From: Microbacterium sp.
GTDB lineage: Bacteria; Actinomycetota; Actinomycetes; Actinomycetales; Microbacteriaceae
Direction: 5' to 3'
DNA: 64,000 bases
Assembly: GCA_003248655.1 (NCBI GenBank)
Contig: QFPM01000001.1
Coordinates: 273,415 to 337,414, forward strand
Below the pieces are notes generated by a model. It was not told the DNA's origin, did no database searches, and was given only the letters and a program-made list of their open reading frames with translations. The translations under genes were made by a program, and so were the position numbers. Positions 57,517-64,000 of this stretch are shown one piece after another. Numbering within the stretch: position 1 is the stretch's first letter; every line of letters starts with the position of its first letter.

Positions 57517-57996
57517 TCAGTCGACCTTCGCGACCGTCCCGCCGGTCAGCCGCACGAGTTCGTCGTACGTCAGGGGGAAGACCGTGTGCGGCGTTCCGCC
57601 CGCCGCCCAGATCTCGGGGTACGCGGCGAGCGCCTCGTCGACGATCGTCATGAGGGCCGCGGGATGCCCGGTGGGCGCGACCCCGCCGATCGCCTGGCCC
57701 GTCGCCTCGCGCACCTGCTCGGGGCTCGCGCGCCGGATCGTGCCGCGCCCGAGGCGCTCCGCCAACGCGGCCGTGTCGACCCGGTGCGAGCCGCTCGTCA
57801 TGACGAGGAGGGGCTGGTCATCCGACCAGAACACGAGGCTGTTGGCGATCGCACCGGCCTCGACCCCGAGCGCATCCGCGGCGAGCTGCGCGGTGGACGC
57901 GGCATCGGGTAGCACGACGATCTCGCCCGGGATGCCCGCGGCGCGCAACGCATCGTGTACGAGCCGGCTACGGGCGGGGAGGTGCTCAACACTCAT
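57517..57996 (-). CDS. YbaK/EbsC-family aminoacyl-tRNA deacylase-like protein
   Basis: 159 residues with the YbaK fold pattern: EIVVLPDAASTAQLAADALGVEAGAIANSLVFWSDDQPLLVMTSGSHRVDTAAL and GGVAPTGHPAALMTIVDEALAAYPEIWAAGGTPHTVFPL in pattern. Members hydrolyse mischarged tRNAs (Cys/Ala-tRNA-Pro). AAGG precedes the ATG. Divergent from the acyl-CoA synthetase gene. Confidence 0.88.
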   Translation of the reverse strand: MSVEHLPARSRLVHDALRAAGIPGEIVVLPDAASTAQLAADALGVEAGAIANSLVFWSDDQPLLVMTSGSHRVDTAALAERLGRGTIRRASPEQVREATGQAIGGVAPTGHPAALMTIVDEALAAYPEIWAAGGTPHTVFPLTYDELVRLTGGTVAKVD

Positions 57997-58012
57997 GACT
58001 TCACCTTACTCA

Positions 58013-58043
58013 GACGGAGTTTCACGAAAAGCAGAACTCCGTC
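58013..58043. promoter_or_regulatory. Inverted repeat between divergent genes
   Basis: GACGGAGTT (58013-58021), 13-base spacer, AACTCCGTC (58035-58043). It is AT-rich relative to its surroundings and lies upstream of both the YbaK-like and acyl-CoA synthetase genes; a two-site operator or mRNA hairpin. No adjacent regulator is present. Confidence 0.5.
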
Positions 58044-58124
58044 CACCTCGGGTGACAGGATGGGTGCGTCGGCCCCCAACATGTCTGCGGCCATCGCAAC
58101 CCGTGCCCGTCAAAGGAGACGCCC

Positions 58125-59720
58125 GTGTTCACCAGCCCCTTCCCCGATGTCGAGATCCCCGCACTCAGCATCTACGACGACCTGTTCGGCGACCTGACCG
58201 CCGAAGACGCCGCGCGAGTCGCGCTGATCGACCCGGCGACGGGCGCCGAGACGACCTACGGTGCCCTCAAGGCGCAGGTCGACGCTTTTGCGGGCGCTCT
58301 CGCCGCGCGCGCCGTCGACACCACCACCACGGTCGGCCTCCTCTGCCCGAACGTCCCCGCATTCGCAACCGTGTTCCACGGCATCCTGCGCGCCGGAGCG
58401 ACTGTCACGACGATCAACTCGCTCTACACGCCCGGCGAGATCGAGAAGCAGCTGCGGGATGCCGGTGCCACCTGGCTCATCACCGTGAGCCCCCTGCTGC
58501 CGCAGGCGAAGGTAGCGGCGCAGGCGGTCGGTATCGCCGATGACCACCTCATCGTGCTGGACGGCGCCGAAGGCCACCCGAATCTCCGCGAACTGCTGAC
58601 CGAGGGCTCGCCCGCGCCGCAGGTGTCGTTCGACCCGGCGACCCACATCGCCGTCCTCCCCTATTCGTCGGGGACCACCGGCATCCCCAAGGGCGTCATG
58701 CTCAGCCACCGGAACCTCGTCGCGAACGTCGCGCAGTGCAGCGTCAACATCGACCTGCAGGCGAGCGACCGCGTGCTCGCGGTGCTGCCGTTCTTCCACA
58801 TCTACGGCATGACGGTGCTGCTGAACCTCGCGCTCAAGAAGCGCGCGGCGCTCGTCACGATGCCGAAGTTCGATCTCGTGCAGTTCCTCGAGAACATCCA
58901 GAACTTTGGCTGCACGTACCTCTACATCGCCCCGCCGATCGCCGTCGCGCTCGCGAAGCACCCGATCGTCGACCAGTACGACATCTCGACCGTGCACACG
59001 ATCTTCTCGGGCGCCGCTCCGCTCGACCAGGCGACGGGCGAGGGCGCGGGCCGACGCCTGAACGCCCGGATGATGCAGGGCTATGGCATGAGCGAGCTGA
59101 GCCCCGTGTCGCACGCGATGCCCTATACGCGCGACGACATCCCCGTCTCGTCAATCGGGGTGATGGTGCCGAACACCGTCAACAAGCTCGTCGACACCGA
59201 GACGGGCGAGGAGATCACCGAGGTCGGCGAGAACGGCGAGACCCGACCGGGCGAGCTGTGGGTGAAGGGTCCGAACGTCATGCTCGGCTACCTCGGCAAG
59301 CCCGAGGCGACGGCCGAGACGCTGGATGCCGACGGCTTCCTCCACACGGGAGACGTCGCCGTCTACCACGAGGGCGGCTACTTCTCGATCGTCGACCGGG
59401 TCAAGGAGCTCATCAAGTACCACGGCTACCAGATTGCGCCCGCCGAGCTCGAGGCGCTGCTGCTCAGCCACCCGAAGGTGATGGATGCCGCGGTCATCGG
59501 CGTGCTCGACGACGAGGGCGAGGAGATCCCCAAGGCGTTCGTCGTCGCGGCCCCCGACTCGGGTCTCACCGAGGACGACGTCAAGGCGTTCGTCGCCGAG
59601 AACGTCGCGCCCTACAAGAAGGTGCGGCGCGTGGAGTTCATCGAGGCGATCCCGAAGTCGAGCTCGGGCAAGATCCTCCGCAAGGACCTGCGCACGCGAG
59701 AGGCCGCGCCGGCGAGCTAA
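58125..59720 (+). CDS. AMP-forming acyl-CoA synthetase (4-coumarate-CoA-ligase-like)
   Basis: 531 residues of the ANL superfamily. Phosphate loop YSSGTTGIPKGVMLSH, FFHIYGM, the adenylate motif QGYGMSELSP, hinge HTGDVAVYHEGGYFSIVDRVKELIKYHGYQIAPAELE in pattern, and the catalytic lysine in SSSGKILRKDL. It activates a carboxylic acid (medium-chain fatty or aromatic) to its CoA thioester. GTG start after AAAGGAG. It could feed the acyl-CoA dehydrogenase encoded at 46886, but they are not linked. Confidence 0.93.
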   Translation: MFTSPFPDVEIPALSIYDDLFGDLTAEDAARVALIDPATGAETTYGALKAQVDAFAGALAARAVDTTTTVGLLCPNVPAFATVFHGILRAGATVTTINSLYTPGEIEKQLRDAGATWLITVSPLLPQAKVAAQAVGIADDHLIVLDGAEGHPNLRELLTEGSPAPQVSFDPATHIAVLPYSSGTTGIPKGVMLSHRNLVANVAQCSVNIDLQASDRVLAVLPFFHIYGMTVLLNLALKKRAALVTMPKFDLVQFLENIQNFGCTYLYIAPPIAVALAKHPIVDQYDISTVHTIFSGAAPLDQATGEGAGRRLNARMMQGYGMSELSPVSHAMPYTRDDIPVSSIGVMVPNTVNKLVDTETGEEITEVGENGETRPGELWVKGPNVMLGYLGKPEATAETLDADGFLHTGDVAVYHEGGYFSIVDRVKELIKYHGYQIAPAELEALLLSHPKVMDAAVIGVLDDEGEEIPKAFVVAAPDSGLTEDDVKAFVAENVAPYKKVRRVEFIEAIPKSSSGKILRKDLRTREAAPAS

Positions 59721-59761
59721 CCGAGCGCCAACGAAGCGCCATGAGCTTCGCGCGTATTTAG

Positions 59762-59796
59762 TTGAGTCGATATAGGTTCTGGTCTATACTTTGTGC
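59762..59796 (+). promoter_or_regulatory. Leaderless higBA promoter with operator-like repeat
   Basis: TTGAGT (59762-59767), 17-base spacer, TATACT (59785-59790), then six bases to the ATG. TATAG (59771-59775) and CTATA (59784-59788) form an inverted repeat overlapping the -10, a likely site for the HTH antitoxin. Confidence 0.7.
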
Positions 59797-60150
59797 ATGT
59801 CCTGGGACGTGCGGCTCTGGCACGACGTGGAGTCATGGGTCCTGGGATTGGATGACGAGACCTACAACCTGGTCGCCGCTGCGATTACCCGACTGGAGTC
59901 CGAAGGCCCCGCTCTCGGGAGACCGACTGCCGACCGGATCAAGGGATCTCGGCATCACAACATGAAGGAGCTACGGCCCGGATCGACGGGGCGCAGTGAG
60001 ATTCGGATTTTGTTCGCCTTCGACCCGAAACGAAGAGCCATTTTGCTCGTCGCGGGAGATAAGGCGGGCAGATGGAAGCAGTGGTACGACCAGAACATCC
60101 CGCTGGCCGATGACCGATTCGATGAGTGGTCGATAGCTGAGGAGGAGTGA
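59797..60150 (+). CDS. RelE/HigB-superfamily toxin (Gp49-like)
   Basis: 117 residues: MSWDVRLWHDVESWVLGLD, a central RIKGSRHHNMKELRPGSTGRSEIRILFAFD, and AILLVAGDKAGRWKQWYDQNIPLADDRF, the pattern of phage-Gp49-like HigB toxins that cleave mRNA at the ribosome. The ATG at 59797 was chosen because the promoter places the transcript start on it. Toxin-before-antitoxin order is typical of HigBA. The DNA is visibly less GC-rich than the region to its left. Confidence 0.88.
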   Translation: MSWDVRLWHDVESWVLGLDDETYNLVAAAITRLESEGPALGRPTADRIKGSRHHNMKELRPGSTGRSEIRILFAFDPKRRAILLVAGDKAGRWKQWYDQNIPLADDRFDEWSIAEEE

Positions 60151-60151
60151 G

Positions 60152-60481
60152 ATGAGCGCAAAAGCGAAGACCGCATCCTGGAGTGACGTGCGCGCGAAGC
60201 GTCCCGTCGACGAGGGCGCTGTCGCCGAGCACGCCGCACGCATGGAGGCAGAAGAGCGCGCTTATCGGCTGCGTGAGATTCGCGAGGAGCAGGGCGTGAC
60301 GCAGAAGGAACTCGCCGAGCGTATGGAGCTCACGCAGCCGACGATCTCAGCCTTGGAGTCGGGCGACCTTGACCGCTCCGGCTTGGCCACGCTCAAGTCC
60401 TACGTGGAAGCCCTCGGCGGTACCGTCGAAGTCACCGCCACCTTCGGGAACCGAAAACTCGTTCTGTCATCGCAGGGGTAA
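60152..60481 (+). CDS. HigA-type helix-turn-helix antitoxin
   Basis: 109 residues. An N-terminal tail (1-45) is followed by a Cro/C1-type HTH: LREIREEQGVTQKELAERMELTQPTISALESGDLDRSGLATLKSYVEALG. It starts one base after the toxin stop, preceded by GGAGGAG. It should neutralise the upstream toxin and repress the operon through the TATAG/CTATA repeat (inference). Confidence 0.9.
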   Translation: MSAKAKTASWSDVRAKRPVDEGAVAEHAARMEAEERAYRLREIREEQGVTQKELAERMELTQPTISALESGDLDRSGLATLKSYVEALGGTVEVTATFGNRKLVLSSQG

Positions 60482-60514
60482 TCAACCACCAGGCAGATGG
60501 CCCCAGAAATGACA

Positions 60515-60553
60515 GATGTCTCGCGACATATGAGCCATATGTCGCGAGACATC
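60515..60553. repeat. Perfect 18-bp-arm palindrome
   Basis: GATGTCTCGCGACATATG (60515-60532), loop AGC, then the exact complement (60536-60553). It lies between the HigA stop and the ATG of the next small gene. Perfect symmetry with a tight loop suggests a recombinase site, a mobile-element end, or a terminator without T-run. The next gene encodes a resolvase-like HTH, which favours a recombination link (inference). Confidence 0.85.
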
Positions 60554-60555
60554 AC

Positions 60556-60843
60556 ATGGTGGACGCGGGTGGACTCAAACCGAACACCTGGCAGCGATTG
60601 GAGCGGCTGAGTTCCGCGTGGAATCAGGCGAAGCTCGTGCTCGGCGACCAGCCGGACGGCGCAGCTGACGATGAGCCGGGAGTCGTCGTGAACCCTAGGA
60701 GACGAGCTAGAACACCCCTCACGGAGAGCCAAGTGGACGCTATCCGAACAGCCCGCGCGAACGGTGAGAGCGTGGTCTCGATCTGTCAGCGGTTCAACGT
60801 GCATCGGATGACCGTCTGGACGCACACGAGAGACTTGTTCTGA
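60556..60843 (+). CDS. Small HTH protein resembling a recombinase C-terminal domain
   Basis: 95 residues. The N-terminus GLKPNTWQRLERLSSAWNQAKLVLG is helical; the C-terminus PLTESQVDAIRTARANGESVVSICQRFNVHRMTVWTH is a helix-turn-helix like that of Hin/resolvase recombinases. No catalytic serine domain is present, so it may be a remnant of a mobile element or a stand-alone DNA-binding protein. No ribosome-binding site; the ATG immediately follows the palindrome. Confidence 0.55.
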   Translation: MVDAGGLKPNTWQRLERLSSAWNQAKLVLGDQPDGAADDEPGVVVNPRRRARTPLTESQVDAIRTARANGESVVSICQRFNVHRMTVWTHTRDLF

Positions 60844-60934
60844 CGTCCCCTTGTGCTGCACACTCCGAGGTGACCGTGCACGAGCTGCGGCACACGAGCG
60901 TTGCTGAGTCCGGAGGCCTGTCGGCTTCACTTGC

Positions 60935-60940
60935 GATAAT
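60935..60940 (+). promoter_or_regulatory. Leaderless promoter (-10) of the nuclease gene
   Basis: GATAAT, then exactly six bases, then the GTG start at 60947. No ribosome-binding site. Confidence 0.5.
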
Positions 60941-60946
60941 GGCACC

Positions 60947-61972
60947 GTGAAGTTTAAGCGCCGCAACCTCGAAGCTCTTGCTGACCTCATCGTGGGCAAC
61001 ACGGGCCGTGACGACGCGGAAAATGAGGACGAAGCCAAGTACTTCCCCTACCGGTCCAGCATGTACATCACCTCGTTCTTCCAAGAGCTGGAGACTGAGT
61101 ACCAGCATGACGGTTCCACTCGCCACCGCTGGGTGGCAGATGTGCTGGAACAGATGCTGGCCGAACCGCACGACGGACCCAACCGCCCGCCAGAGATCTT
61201 CTGTCGCCTCATCGATCAGCTGATGAGCCCGGCCGATCGTCTCAACGAAGGGTCAGACCGTCCTCGGGCGCTCGCGCAACTCAACGAGGTCCTTGGCCGC
61301 GAAGGTTTCGAGGCATTCTATGGCGAAGACAACCACTGCTATCTGCGTCATGTCGGCACCCAGACCGTGACCATCCTTGCCACCAACCCCCACCGACCCT
61401 TCAGCAAGGCTGAGCTGGAACGGCGGCAACTCCTGACGGCGTACCTCAACGAGTGCAGCGAGGATGACCTCATCGAGGAGGTGCTACTCCCGATGTTCAG
61501 ACAGCTTGGCTACCACCGCATCACGGCTGCCGGGCACAAGGATAAGGCTCTGGAGTACGGCAAGGACATTTGGATGCGATACACCTTGCCGACGCAGCAC
61601 ATTCTCTACTTCGGAATCCAGGCGAAGAAGGGCAAGCTCGACGCTTCGGGGGCAACCAAGACGGGTAACGCCAACATGGCTGAGATCCACAACCAGGCGC
61701 TCATGATGCTGGCGCACGAGATCTTTGACCCCGAGACCAATCGTCGCGTCCTGGTCGATCATGCCTTCATCGTGGCGGGCGGCGAGATCACCAAGGCGGC
61801 GCGCAACTGGCTCGGCAACGCACTCGACGCCCACAAGCGCAGCCAGATCATGTTCATGGATCGCGACGACATCTTGAACCTCTACGTCGTCGCAAACCTA
61901 CCGCTCCCAGAAGGTGCGTTGCCGCCAACGCCAACCAGTCCGTGGTCCACGAACGCCGAGACTCCGTTTTGA
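60947..61972 (+). CDS. Putative defence protein: AbiJ-like N-terminal domain plus PD-(D/E)XK-type nuclease
   Basis: 341 residues. The N-terminal third contains YFPYRSSMYITSFFQELE and HDGSTRHRWVADVLEQMLAEP, a pattern I associate from memory with the AbiJ-type N-terminal domains fused to varied effectors in abortive-infection proteins. The C-terminal part has EYGKDIWMRY...ILYFGIQAKKGKLD, matching the D...(Q/E)xK core of Mrr-like restriction-endonuclease folds. So it is probably an anti-phage nuclease. The GTG has a leaderless promoter. It stands alone, between mobile-looking and unknown genes. Domain naming needs a profile search. Confidence 0.68.
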   Translation: MKFKRRNLEALADLIVGNTGRDDAENEDEAKYFPYRSSMYITSFFQELETEYQHDGSTRHRWVADVLEQMLAEPHDGPNRPPEIFCRLIDQLMSPADRLNEGSDRPRALAQLNEVLGREGFEAFYGEDNHCYLRHVGTQTVTILATNPHRPFSKAELERRQLLTAYLNECSEDDLIEEVLLPMFRQLGYHRITAAGHKDKALEYGKDIWMRYTLPTQHILYFGIQAKKGKLDASGATKTGNANMAEIHNQALMMLAHEIFDPETNRRVLVDHAFIVAGGEITKAARNWLGNALDAHKRSQIMFMDRDDILNLYVVANLPLPEGALPPTPTSPWSTNAETPF

Positions 61973-62068
61973 ACCGCGACGGCGTTCGCCAGCGGCATCG
62001 GTGCGACGAAGGCAAGTTGACGTACGCTGCCAGCCTCGCCCGGCTAGCAGAATCGAGGAAGGAGTGCG

Positions 62069-62422
62069 ATGAATAGTCACTTTCAAAAGGCAGGTGAGTT
62101 CCTGCGAGATACTGCGCAGGAGTCTGCTCGACAGGTATTAAGCGATCATCGTGATGACGGCCACATAAGGGGTTTTACTAGCGCTGCTGGTATAGCCTTG
62201 CGCCGAATTCAAGAGAAGCTCGATGCGTACAGAGAACAGATGAAGGGTCCAGGTCTGTCCAAGTCTGAGCAAGCGAACTACGCGCAACTGGACGAACTGA
62301 AGTCTGAGATCGAGGCGGAATGCGACCGCTACTGGCGAGGCAGCGGCATCGACTGGAGACCTCTAAAGCCGGTCGCCAAGGGCGTCGTCAAGCGAGCCGA
62401 CGAATCACAGTCTGATGACTGA
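62069..62422 (+). CDS. Unknown small protein
   Basis: 117 residues, hydrophilic and mostly helical (RRIQEKLDAYREQMKGPGLSKSEQANYAQLDELKSEIEAECDRYW in pattern), no signal peptide or membrane helix, and no family I recognise. AAGGAG precedes the ATG well, so it is likely translated. It follows the putative nuclease gene by about 100 bases and may belong to the same defence unit, but no function is suggested. 62423-62523 holds nothing I can identify. Confidence 0.6.
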   Translation: MNSHFQKAGEFLRDTAQESARQVLSDHRDDGHIRGFTSAAGIALRRIQEKLDAYREQMKGPGLSKSEQANYAQLDELKSEIEAECDRYWRGSGIDWRPLKPVAKGVVKRADESQSDD

Positions 62423-62523
62423 AGTGATGTCTCACTTCTAGTTAGGAAGGCTGGGATCCTCGTGCAAAGTCGTCCGCTCGTATCTCCGTGCCCTCTCCGA
62501 CTGGAGTCATACCGACACGAAAT

Positions 62524-63462
62524 CTAGATAATTGCGTCCTGCATGACCAACATGTGATTCATGATCGACAACTCCTTGACCTTGCCAAGCCCGGGAAAGT
62601 GCTGACGCTGATACAGATCGCGGAACCCGTCGATTCCTAGGTTTGTTGGGAGCGACCTTTCGTCAACGAAGTCGATGAGCTTCTCAAGGGCCTCGAAGAA
62701 CTTCCCAGCCGGGTCATCCTGAGTCTCGTTGCTGTCAGAGCAGAAGTGCTTCAGGCGGACAACATCACCGGATTCATATGTGAAGTGGATAACCACCGCA
62801 TAGGCAGGCCCGCCGCCGGATTGAAATCCCCTTCCAAGCGTGAGGAAATCGCTGACGCCGAGGTAGCCTGCGCTCTTGTAGCCGGCAACGCGAGTGCTGA
62901 AGATCCCCTCTTCACGGCCGACGTACTCTCGATTGCGCGGCAAAGCAGGAAACGGGTCATTCGCCCAAACCACCGGAAGGCCTCCGAGGGGAAGACCATA
63001 TGACGCCGGGACCGTCCGATCTTCGGCAATGTTCCATCGAACTCCGTGATACGTCGCACCTTGTAGGGTCACGGAGAGATCCAGTTCATGAACGATGTCG
63101 AGTGTGAACTCGTGTCCAGCACCCCTGGCCTCACTGATCCAACGTGACATCGCCGCGTGATCAGCGTCAGCATTGGAGAGGACCGCAAGTCCGTGGTGCT
63201 TGAGAAGATCATTCTCAAGGTAGTAGTCGCCAAGCCCTCTCCAACTACCCTTCGAACGTAGGTCACCAACCGAGGGGTTAAGGACGAGGTCACAACTGCC
63301 TCCCTCGTCGGCTATCGCTCCCAACCTCCGCGTGAAGAGGTCGTTTGGCGCGGCCACCGGCTCGAGAACCGGTACGACACGCGAAGATGCAGCAAAACTT
63401 GAGGCGCAGTTACGCACGGCGAAGACCTCATGCTGTCGTGCCCTCAGCCTAGGCATATACAT
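62524..63462 (-). CDS. sce7725-family-like protein
   Basis: 312 residues starting MYMPRLRARQHEVFAVRNCAS and containing VVPVLEPVAAPNDL, the start pattern of proteins named sce7725 family in public annotation (function unknown, often next to an sce7726 gene, sometimes in defence or mobile regions). Later motifs include GLGDYYLENDLLKHHGLAVLSNAD and a C-terminal HFPGLGKVKELSIMNH. AGGAGG lies 6 bases before the ATG, inside the upstream gene, and the two overlap by 14 bases. GC content is clearly lower than in the core genome. The family name is from memory. Confidence 0.65.
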   Translation of the reverse strand: MYMPRLRARQHEVFAVRNCASSFAASSRVVPVLEPVAAPNDLFTRRLGAIADEGGSCDLVLNPSVGDLRSKGSWRGLGDYYLENDLLKHHGLAVLSNADADHAAMSRWISEARGAGHEFTLDIVHELDLSVTLQGATYHGVRWNIAEDRTVPASYGLPLGGLPVVWANDPFPALPRNREYVGREEGIFSTRVAGYKSAGYLGVSDFLTLGRGFQSGGGPAYAVVIHFTYESGDVVRLKHFCSDSNETQDDPAGKFFEALEKLIDFVDERSLPTNLGIDGFRDLYQRQHFPGLGKVKELSIMNHMLVMQDAII

Positions 63463-63970
63463 TTGCCACCTCCTGGTTCATCCAATCTTGAAGACTGGAT
63501 ATCTGCTGTCTCGTCGGATCAAGCTTTAAAACGGCGGGCCGCACCGGTTCGGGCAATTTAGCGATCAATGTACGGCCAGCCCGCGGCTTCCGCGCTCTCA
63601 GCTGATCGGCTACCGCGTTGTGGAAAATCAGCGGGTCCAGATCTCGGGAAGCTGCTAGTGCGTATGAGAACACCCGCGTGTTCGGGAGATCGGGAACAGT
63701 AGAGCCAAGAGCAGACAGGACTCTGAGATACTCTGCGCGACGAAGTGACCGCATTAAGACCTCTGAGTCAAGGTATTCACGGCTAAACTCCGCGTTGCGG
63801 ACAGTCTCCACGCGACCGTTCACATTAAGCCAGTGAAGACCAACAGTCTCGAACTCCCGGGCAGCGAGCAGTCGTTCCACTACGCGCTTTGATGCCATAA
63901 CAGGCTCTTCACGAACGAGGGTGTAGTTGGGGTCTGAAGCCTCCGGCTTCGAGTAGTGATCTGGCGACAT
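63449..63970 (-). CDS. Unknown protein upstream of the sce7725-like gene, possibly incomplete
   Basis: 173 residues from the ATG at 63970, but the frame stays open to the window edge (64000), so the true start may lie outside. A second possible start is the ATG of MASKRVVERLLAAREF about 24 codons in. The sequence is helical, with SLRRAEYLRVLSALGS and RKPRAGRTLIAKLPEPVRPAVL. It could be the C-terminal part of an sce7726-type partner or an unrelated unit of a two-gene system. Translational coupling to the next gene (14-base overlap) indicates a shared function. Confidence 0.55.
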   Translation of the reverse strand: MSPDHYSKPEASDPNYTLVREEPVMASKRVVERLLAAREFETVGLHWLNVNGRVETVRNAEFSREYLDSEVLMRSLRRAEYLRVLSALGSTVPDLPNTRVFSYALAASRDLDPLIFHNAVADQLRARKPRAGRTLIAKLPEPVRPAVLKLDPTRQQISSLQDWMNQEVANVYA

Positions 63971-64000
63971 AGTTCGTGAGGTTGCGGAAGCCGAGTGCGG

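Noticed and set aside
60560..60595. tRNA 3' end on the minus strand (possible integration site)
   Set aside because: GGTTTGAGTCC-ACCCGCGTCCACCA looks like a T-arm plus acceptor end, but the T-loop lacks the TTC and the T-stem does not pair; no tRNA body follows.
1..64000. rRNA genes, intact tRNA genes, insertion sequences or prophage
   Set aside because: I saw no cloverleaf, rRNA-like sequence, DDE or tyrosine recombinase signature, or phage structural gene anywhere in the window; the only mobile-looking pieces are the small HTH gene at 60556 and the palindromes.

Overview
The window is GC-rich DNA from an actinobacterium, most likely the Microbacteriaceae and probably Microbacterium or a close relative. 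The supporting evidence is a coproporphyrin-dependent haem operon with HemQ, class Ib ribonucleotide reductase (nrdHIEF), a protein O-mannosyltransferase divergent from rsmI, many GTG starts, many leaderless promoters, a very abundant GGATGCC/GGCATCC heptamer, and one copy of the GTTGAGCGAGCGAAGCGAG dispersed repeat familiar from this group. The species assignment is inference.

Layout. 1-6862: haem synthesis, with hemE-hemY-hemQ-hemH-hemC-hemD on the minus strand (every junction overlapping by 1 to 4 bases) and hemA divergent. 6868-10887: an orphan LacI regulator, TatD-metG and an ArsR-type regulator. 10888-11414: no gene, but a cluster of four copies of a conserved 21-bp sequence. 11415-18447: a maltose/maltodextrin-type locus (LacI regulator, binding lipoprotein, two permeases, GH13 amylase). 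18491-20892: rsmI and pmt. 20991-23996: a four-gene cassette resembling a type VII secretion substrate locus, with a WXG100-like protein, an alpha/beta-hydrolase with a helical N-terminus and membrane segment, a lipoprotein and an unknown protein. 24018-35622: hrpA (carrying an in-frame palindromic insertion), an M20 peptidase, a Gfo/Idh oxidoreductase, an NYN/OST-HTH protein, an MHS transporter, two DoxX paralogues, an NPPF-motif methyltransferase, a MarR regulator and a VOC protein. 35701-39277: oleate hydratase, a TetR regulator with a clear operator, and a short-chain dehydrogenase. 39290-43125: nrdFEIH. 43534-51186: transporters, a hydrolase, acyl-CoA dehydrogenase, a VapBC pair, a CsoR-type repressor, DUF445, GGCT-like and SixA-like genes. 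51213-57509: a second LacI-controlled sugar locus with a debranching-type glycosidase. 57517-59720: a YbaK protein and an acyl-CoA synthetase.

59797-64000 is accessory DNA and looks like a small defence island: visibly less GC-rich, with a HigBA-type toxin-antitoxin pair, a perfect 18-bp-arm palindrome, a small HTH protein, a protein with an AbiJ-like N-terminus and a PD-(D/E)XK-type nuclease signature, a small unknown gene, and an overlapping two-gene unit resembling the sce7725 family that runs to the window edge.

Cross-cutting signals. (1) About twenty genes have a -10 hexamer 6 to 8 bases (usually exactly 6) before the start codon and no Shine-Dalgarno sequence, so leaderless transcription is common here and several start codons can be fixed from it. 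(2) The heptamer GGATGCC and its complement GGCATCC are far more frequent than composition predicts and locally override codon choice. (3) Both sugar ABC operons have a strong hairpin just after the binding-protein gene and lack an ATPase gene, consistent with excess binding protein and a shared ATPase encoded elsewhere. (4) Several long palindromic elements of similar architecture but different sequence lie between genes, and one lies inside hrpA.
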